From Steroidobacteraceae bacterium (lineage in GTDB: Bacteria; Pseudomonadota; Gammaproteobacteria; Steroidobacterales; Steroidobacteraceae), in NCBI GenBank assembly GCA_025451845.1, contig JANWJS010000031.1, positions 1 to 64,000 of the forward strand: DNA of 64,000 bases, read 5' to 3'. The notes beneath the pieces were generated by a model, which was given only the letters and a program-made list of their open reading frames with translations, ran no database searches and had not been told where the DNA came from. The translations under genes were made by a program, and so were the position numbers. Each line of letters starts with the position of its first letter. Within the stretch, counting starts at the first letter, position 1. This document shows positions 61,949-64,000 of this stretch, one piece after another.

Positions 61949-62770
61949 ATGAAATCGCGCGGCAAGACCGACCCATCCTTTTATCGAGGCGGCGCCTCGG
62001 TGCCCAAGGGGAAATACGCCGCGCCGGCCCTCGAGAAGGCGTTCGACATCATCGAGCTTCTTGCCTCCAGACCGGGCGGTGCCCTCATCAGTGAGATGGC
62101 CGCCGAGCTCCACCGCTCGATCGGCGAGCTCTTCCGCATCGTCATGGTGATGGAGAAACGCGGCTTCCTGCAAAAGTCTTCGGATACCGACCGCTATACG
62201 GTCGCGTACAAGATCCTGGACCTCGCCTACCGCGCGACTCCCGCACAGGACCTCACGCGAGCCGCCGCTGCGCAAATGGAGGCGCTTGCCCTGGCGGTGG
62301 AGCAGTCCTGTCATCTGGTGGTTGCAAACGGCGGAGCTGGGCTGGTGGTGGCGCGGCAGGAGAACCCGATCGTTCGTGGATTCGCGCTCAGGTTGGGCGC
62401 TCCGGTCGACCTGATCGGAAGCTGCTCGGGGTACGTGCTCCTTGCGTTCTCACCTCCCGATCGGGTTAAGCGAATACTGGAGCTGGCGCCCGCGGGAAGG
62501 ACCGCGGTCGACACCACGAAGCTGGAGAAGAGACTGGAGAAGGTCCGCACTCAGGGCTTCGAGATGATGGCTAGCGCGATCACACGCGGCGTGACCGACA
62601 TGAGCTATCCAGTGTTCGGGTTCCACGGCGATGTGATGGCGGCACTCACGATCCCGTTTCTCGAGCTGATCGACGGCTCGCAGAAAGTCGGCATGGAAAA
62701 GGCGCGCCAGCGGCTTCGGGAGAGTGCGCGGCAGATTTCGACCTCCCTCGGCCATCACGCGGCGGGATGA
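61949..62770 (+). CDS. IclR family transcriptional regulator
   Basis: 273 residues. An extended N-terminus precedes the winged helix-turn-helix (ALEKAFDIIELLASRPGGALISEMA ... GELFRIVMVMEKRGFL) and the IclR effector-binding domain, with the family's SCSGYVLLAF and GFHGDVMAALTIPF blocks. These regulators bind small carboxylates or sugar acids. It follows the dehydrogenase by 11 bp and probably controls both divergent operons through the palindrome at 60880-60891, with a fucose catabolite as the inducer. ATG 61949 is adopted; the Shine-Dalgarno is poor. Confidence 0.9.
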   Translation: MKSRGKTDPSFYRGGASVPKGKYAAPALEKAFDIIELLASRPGGALISEMAAELHRSIGELFRIVMVMEKRGFLQKSSDTDRYTVAYKILDLAYRATPAQDLTRAAAAQMEALALAVEQSCHLVVANGGAGLVVARQENPIVRGFALRLGAPVDLIGSCSGYVLLAFSPPDRVKRILELAPAGRTAVDTTKLEKRLEKVRTQGFEMMASAITRGVTDMSYPVFGFHGDVMAALTIPFLELIDGSQKVGMEKARQRLRESARQISTSLGHHAAG

Positions 62771-62842
62771 GAGACGCCAGGGTATCAGGTCTGGACCCGT
62801 TGGCTGCCTTGCGAGCGGGCGATGGGTTAATCGAGACTGAAG

Positions 62843-64000
62843 TCACCGCGGCAACATCACTTGACCTTGCACGCGGAACTTGCCGTCTATCCCAGGCGCG
62901 CCCGTTCCGGGCTGACCGCCCCCGATGACGATTTCGTACGTACCCCCCGCGACAATGATGTCACCACTGTCGGTCACCATGCTCAGGTCGCGGCGTCGTA
63001 GATGGAATCGAACGATCCGGCTGGCGCCAGGAGTCAGGTGAACACGCTGGAAGCCGCGTAAGGCCCGCAGAGGGGCGCCAGCAACAGCGGGAAACTGAAG
63101 ATAGAGCTGCACGACCTCATCGCCGGCGACCTTCCCCGTATTGGTGACACGCACAGAGGCGTCGAGCGGGTCGCCCGCCTGGATGGGTGCCTGGGGTAAA
63201 GTCAGATCGCGGTAGCTGAAGGTCGTATAGCTCAGTCCGTAACCGAAGGGCCAGAGCGGCTGGCCCGTGAAGTAGCGGTAAGTTCGGCCCCTCATCGAGT
63301 AGTCCTCGAAGTTGGGCAGCTGATTGACATCCTCGTAGAACGTGACGGGCAGACGGCCCGCCGGATCATTCTCGCCGCTCAGGGTAGCGGCGATGGCTGC
63401 CCCCCCCTCCTCGCCCGAATACCAGGACTCGAGGATGGCATCGGCGTGCGCCTTCTCCCACTCGACCGCGAGCGCACTGCCGTTCATGAGGACGACCACC
63501 AGGGGCTTGCCCGTGGCCGCCACCGCGCGCAGCAGCGCCTCCTCCGGCGCCGGCATCTCGAGGTTGGTGCGGTCGCCGCCGATGAATCCGGGCTCGTGGA
63601 TCGGCATCTCCTCGCCTTCGAGCCGGCTCGTGATGCCGACGGCCGCAATGATCACATCGGCATTCCTCGCGGCCGCGACAGCGGTCGGATCGGGCGTATT
63701 GTCGATGGGCGCCCAAATGAGTTGCGCCGCAGGCCTCTGACCCGACCGGCACCCGTACAGGACGTCGATCTTCACACGGTTGCCCTTCTCGAGATGCACG
63801 CGGCCCATGTTGGCGCCGGGACCATAGAGCAGCTCGACCAGCCGATTATCCAACACCAGGCGGGAGAAACCCCCGGAATCGACGCCGAGGTAGTAATCTC
63901 CACTCGCTGGGCTGTCGATGAATCCCGTCCAGTGCACCATGAAGGGAGTCTTGCCCTGCACGGCCGCGGGCAGGCTGCTCTGCCGCAGATCCACCGTGGA
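62843..64000 (-). CDS. GH3 beta-glycosidase, C-terminal part (cut by window edge)
   Basis: 386 codons are present; the gene continues beyond 64000 and the catalytic Asp domain is outside. The visible part begins inside a PA14-like insert (GDYYLGVDSGGFSRLVLDNRLV), continues with the GH3 C-terminal domain (DVIIAAVGITSRLEGEEM, then PLVVVLMNGSALAVEW and WYSGEEGGAAIAATLSGENDPAGRLPVTF, in short blocks) and ends with a fibronectin-III-like domain (FGYGLSYTTF, then VRVTNTGKVAGDEVVQLYL). GH3 members act as beta-glucosidases or xylosidases. It converges with the IclR gene. Confidence 0.92.
   Translation of the reverse strand, partial: STVDLRQSSLPAAVQGKTPFMVHWTGFIDSPASGDYYLGVDSGGFSRLVLDNRLVELLYGPGANMGRVHLEKGNRVKIDVLYGCRSGQRPAAQLIWAPIDNTPDPTAVAAARNADVIIAAVGITSRLEGEEMPIHEPGFIGGDRTNLEMPAPEEALLRAVAATGKPLVVVLMNGSALAVEWEKAHADAILESWYSGEEGGAAIAATLSGENDPAGRLPVTFYEDVNQLPNFEDYSMRGRTYRYFTGQPLWPFGYGLSYTTFSYRDLTLPQAPIQAGDPLDASVRVTNTGKVAGDEVVQLYLQFPAVAGAPLRALRGFQRVHLTPGASRIVRFHLRRRDLSMVTDSGDIIVAGGTYEIVIGGGQPGTGAPGIDGKFRVQGQVMLPR

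Noticed and set aside
1-64000. CRISPR arrays, insertion sequences, prophage or integrative element
   Set aside because: No regularly spaced repeats, transposase, integrase or phage structural motif was found on either strand; the only tRNA has no duplicated 3' end in the window.

Overview
The window reads as chromosomal DNA of a high-GC Gram-negative bacterium. Outer-membrane factors, lipoprotein and twin-arginine signals, a sigma-54 activator and a CCA-encoding tRNA-Arg support this. The mix of secreted peptidases, trehalase, DUF1345/DUF2189 proteins and plant-glycan hydrolases suggests a soil or plant-associated gammaproteobacterium near Xanthomonadales/Steroidobacteraceae. That placement is an inference from gene content; no marker gene is present. 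No phage, insertion sequence or CRISPR array was seen.

Layout. 1-2.3 kb: two tandem S10 serine carboxypeptidases, the first cut by the window edge. 2.3-13.9 kb: a tripartite ABC efflux operon on the minus strand (adaptor, ATPase, two FtsX-type permeases, outer-membrane factor, plus a decayed third permease tail). It is divergent from a two-component pair (NtrC-type regulator and histidine kinase). The shared intergenic region has a textbook sigma-54 promoter and two activator-like dyads 30 bp apart. 14-16.2 kb: prohibitin-like protein, tRNA-Arg(CCU), DUF2189 protein. 16.2-20.8 kb: a tightly coupled biosynthetic operon (type III polyketide synthase, methyltransferase, FAD oxidoreductase, acyl carrier protein, ketosynthase) with a Rieske oxygenase converging on it.

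20.8-28 kb (minus): Rieske oxygenase, SRAP protein, trehalase, S53 peptidase and a secreted HEMSE-motif protein that ends at a UUCG-loop terminator. 28.4-34.2 kb (plus): DUF1345 protein, an unusual ferritin-like/4Fe-4S/double-CDGSH protein, a lipoprotein, and a REC-GAF-GGDEF-EAL protein whose GGDEF site is broken. 34.2-39.6 kb: a tandem duplication of an M1 aminopeptidase. 39.8-49.8 kb: CocE-type hydrolase, 5'-3' exonuclease, bifunctional aldolase/SDR, two hypothetical exported proteins, an ankyrin protein with a small membrane partner, and a DHA2-type MFS exporter.

49.9-64 kb: a glycan-degradation locus with two GH51 arabinofuranosidases flanking an acetylesterase, a GH2 beta-galactosidase, a GH29 fucosidase with a sugar mutarotase, a zinc dehydrogenase, an IclR regulator and a partial GH3 glycosidase. 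Together these would trim arabinose, galactose, fucose and acetyl side chains from plant hemicellulose or pectin. Four of the glycosidases have Tat-type signals. A perfect AT-rich palindrome between the mutarotase/fucosidase and dehydrogenase/IclR operons resembles an IclR operator.
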